Positions 63,356 to 64,000 of a stretch of 64,000 bases of DNA are shown piece by piece. This DNA is from an uncultured Bacteroidaceae bacterium. Its GTDB lineage: Bacteria > Bacteroidota > Bacteroidia > Bacteroidales > Bacteroidaceae. Within the stretch, counting starts at the first letter, position 1; each line of letters opens with the position of its first letter. The position numbers and the translations under genes were made by a program. The notes below the pieces were generated by a model, which was given only the letters and a program-made list of their open reading frames with translations, made no database searches and had not been told where the DNA came from. The DNA lies in assembly GCA_934293005.1 (NCBI GenBank), contig CAKQYA010000004.1:1-64000 (forward strand), read 5' to 3'.

Positions 63356-64000
63356 ATGTACACACAAGAGCAGATCAAGCCATACGGCGACAACGGAAGC
63401 AAACGCGAACAGGTGGAGCGCATGTTCAACAACATAGCCCACTCATACGACATGCTGAACCACACTCTCAGCTTCGGCATTGACAGGTGCTGGCGCAATG
63501 AAGCCATACGCTTTCTGCTCAAAAACAGGACAAGCACAGAAAATGTCCTCGACATTGCCACAGGCACAGGCGACTTTGCCATCATCGCTCACCGTAAGCT
63601 GCATCCCAAGCGCATCGTTGGCTGCGACATAAGTGAGGGCATGATGGACATTGCAAGAGAAAAGGTGAAGAAGCTTGGCTTGGACCACTCCATAACATTC
63701 CAGAACGAAGACTGTTCAAACATGTCATTCAACGATTCTTCGTTTGACGCTGTCATTTCAGCTTTCGCTCTGCGCAACTTCCAGAATCTCGACAGATGCC
63801 TGCAAGAGATGCACCGAGTGCTCAGTCCTGGGGGACACTTGTCTGTTGTTGACTTGTGTGCACCGACTGCCTTTCCCATGAAACAACTTTTCTATGTTTA
63901 CAAAAGATGCATAATGCCTGCAGTGGGGCAATTATTCTCGCGCGACATGTCAGCCTATTCTTATCTGCCTGACACGATGGACGCCGTGCCGCAAGGCGAA
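63356..64000 (+). CDS. ubiE: Demethylmenaquinone methyltransferase, partial
   Basis: The first 215 codons of a gene running past the window. It begins MYTQEQIKPYGDNGSKREQVERMFNNIAHSYDMLNHTLSFG, then the SAM site VLDIATGTGDFAI and the family motifs ISEGMMDIAREK and DAVISAFALRNFQNLDRCLQEMHRVLSPGG. In a menaquinone-using anaerobe it adds the last methyl group to menaquinone (menG). Confidence 0.92.
   Translation, partial: MYTQEQIKPYGDNGSKREQVERMFNNIAHSYDMLNHTLSFGIDRCWRNEAIRFLLKNRTSTENVLDIATGTGDFAIIAHRKLHPKRIVGCDISEGMMDIAREKVKKLGLDHSITFQNEDCSNMSFNDSSFDAVISAFALRNFQNLDRCLQEMHRVLSPGGHLSVVDLCAPTAFPMKQLFYVYKRCIMPAVGQLFSRDMSAYSYLPDTMDAVPQGE

Overview
The window looks like chromosomal DNA from a member of the Bacteroidales, most likely Prevotellaceae. 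Evidence: promoters of the Bacteroidetes type (TAnnTTTG at -7) with no clear Shine-Dalgarno sequences, A-rich leaders before start codons, DUF5606 and PUR/DUF3276 housekeeping proteins, a long NusB, a secreted C1 aminopeptidase, a TonB receptor with a carboxypeptidase-regulatory-like N-terminus, and a CAZyme locus governed by a membrane AraC/Reg_prop regulator. No rRNA, tRNA, CRISPR array, transposase or phage gene was seen.

Layout. (1) 1-350: left edge with a 22-bp tandem repeat, a strong hairpin and dispersed palindromic repeats. (2) 351-11338, minus strand: six secreted carbohydrate-active enzymes (GH43, GH43-GH43, alginate-lyase-like plus beta-helix fusion, GH43 subfamily 12-like, GH88, alginate-lyase-family lyase), divergent from a plus-strand membrane sensor/AraC regulator (11605-14376). 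The enzymes fit stepwise breakdown of a uronate-containing plant or algal glycan: lyase cleavage, GH88 removal of the unsaturated uronate, GH43 removal of pentoses. No SusC/SusD pair lies in the visible part. (3) 14526-31893, minus strand: a Wzx/Wzy-type capsule or exopolysaccharide locus (sugar-phosphate transferase, Wza, UDP-galactopyranose mutase, Wzz, Wzx, nitroreductase-like, pyruvyl transferase, Wzy, four glycosyltransferases, WbsX, two acyltransferases), visibly more AT-rich than its flanks. (4) 32259-42012: housekeeping genes (C1 peptidase, pepT, hslR, pth, rplY, PUR, nusB, yajC, ybbR-like, coaE, DUF5606, META lipoprotein). (5) 42013-48728: a repeat-rich gap, an orphan histidine kinase with a periplasmic binding-protein-like sensor, a lipoprotein and its TonB receptor. 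(6) 48935-59418: a ClpB lacking its N-domain, an S41-like lipoprotein without catalytic residues, then an apparent operon of two AmpG-like permeases, a SpoIID-domain protein with no signal peptide, and a GT2/DUF4922 fusion. (7) 59576-64000, plus strand: yhhQ-queF (queuosine precursor uptake and synthesis) behind what reads as two tandem preQ1-I riboswitch aptamers, then phoH, purC and the start of ubiE/menG.

The most notable observations are the tandem preQ1-I-like aptamers (59691-59751), the apparently cytoplasmic SpoIID/AmpG/DUF4922 operon, two families of palindromic intergenic repeats that tend to sit together, an S41 pseudoprotease, and the shortened ClpB. All calls come from reading the sequence; no database search was run.
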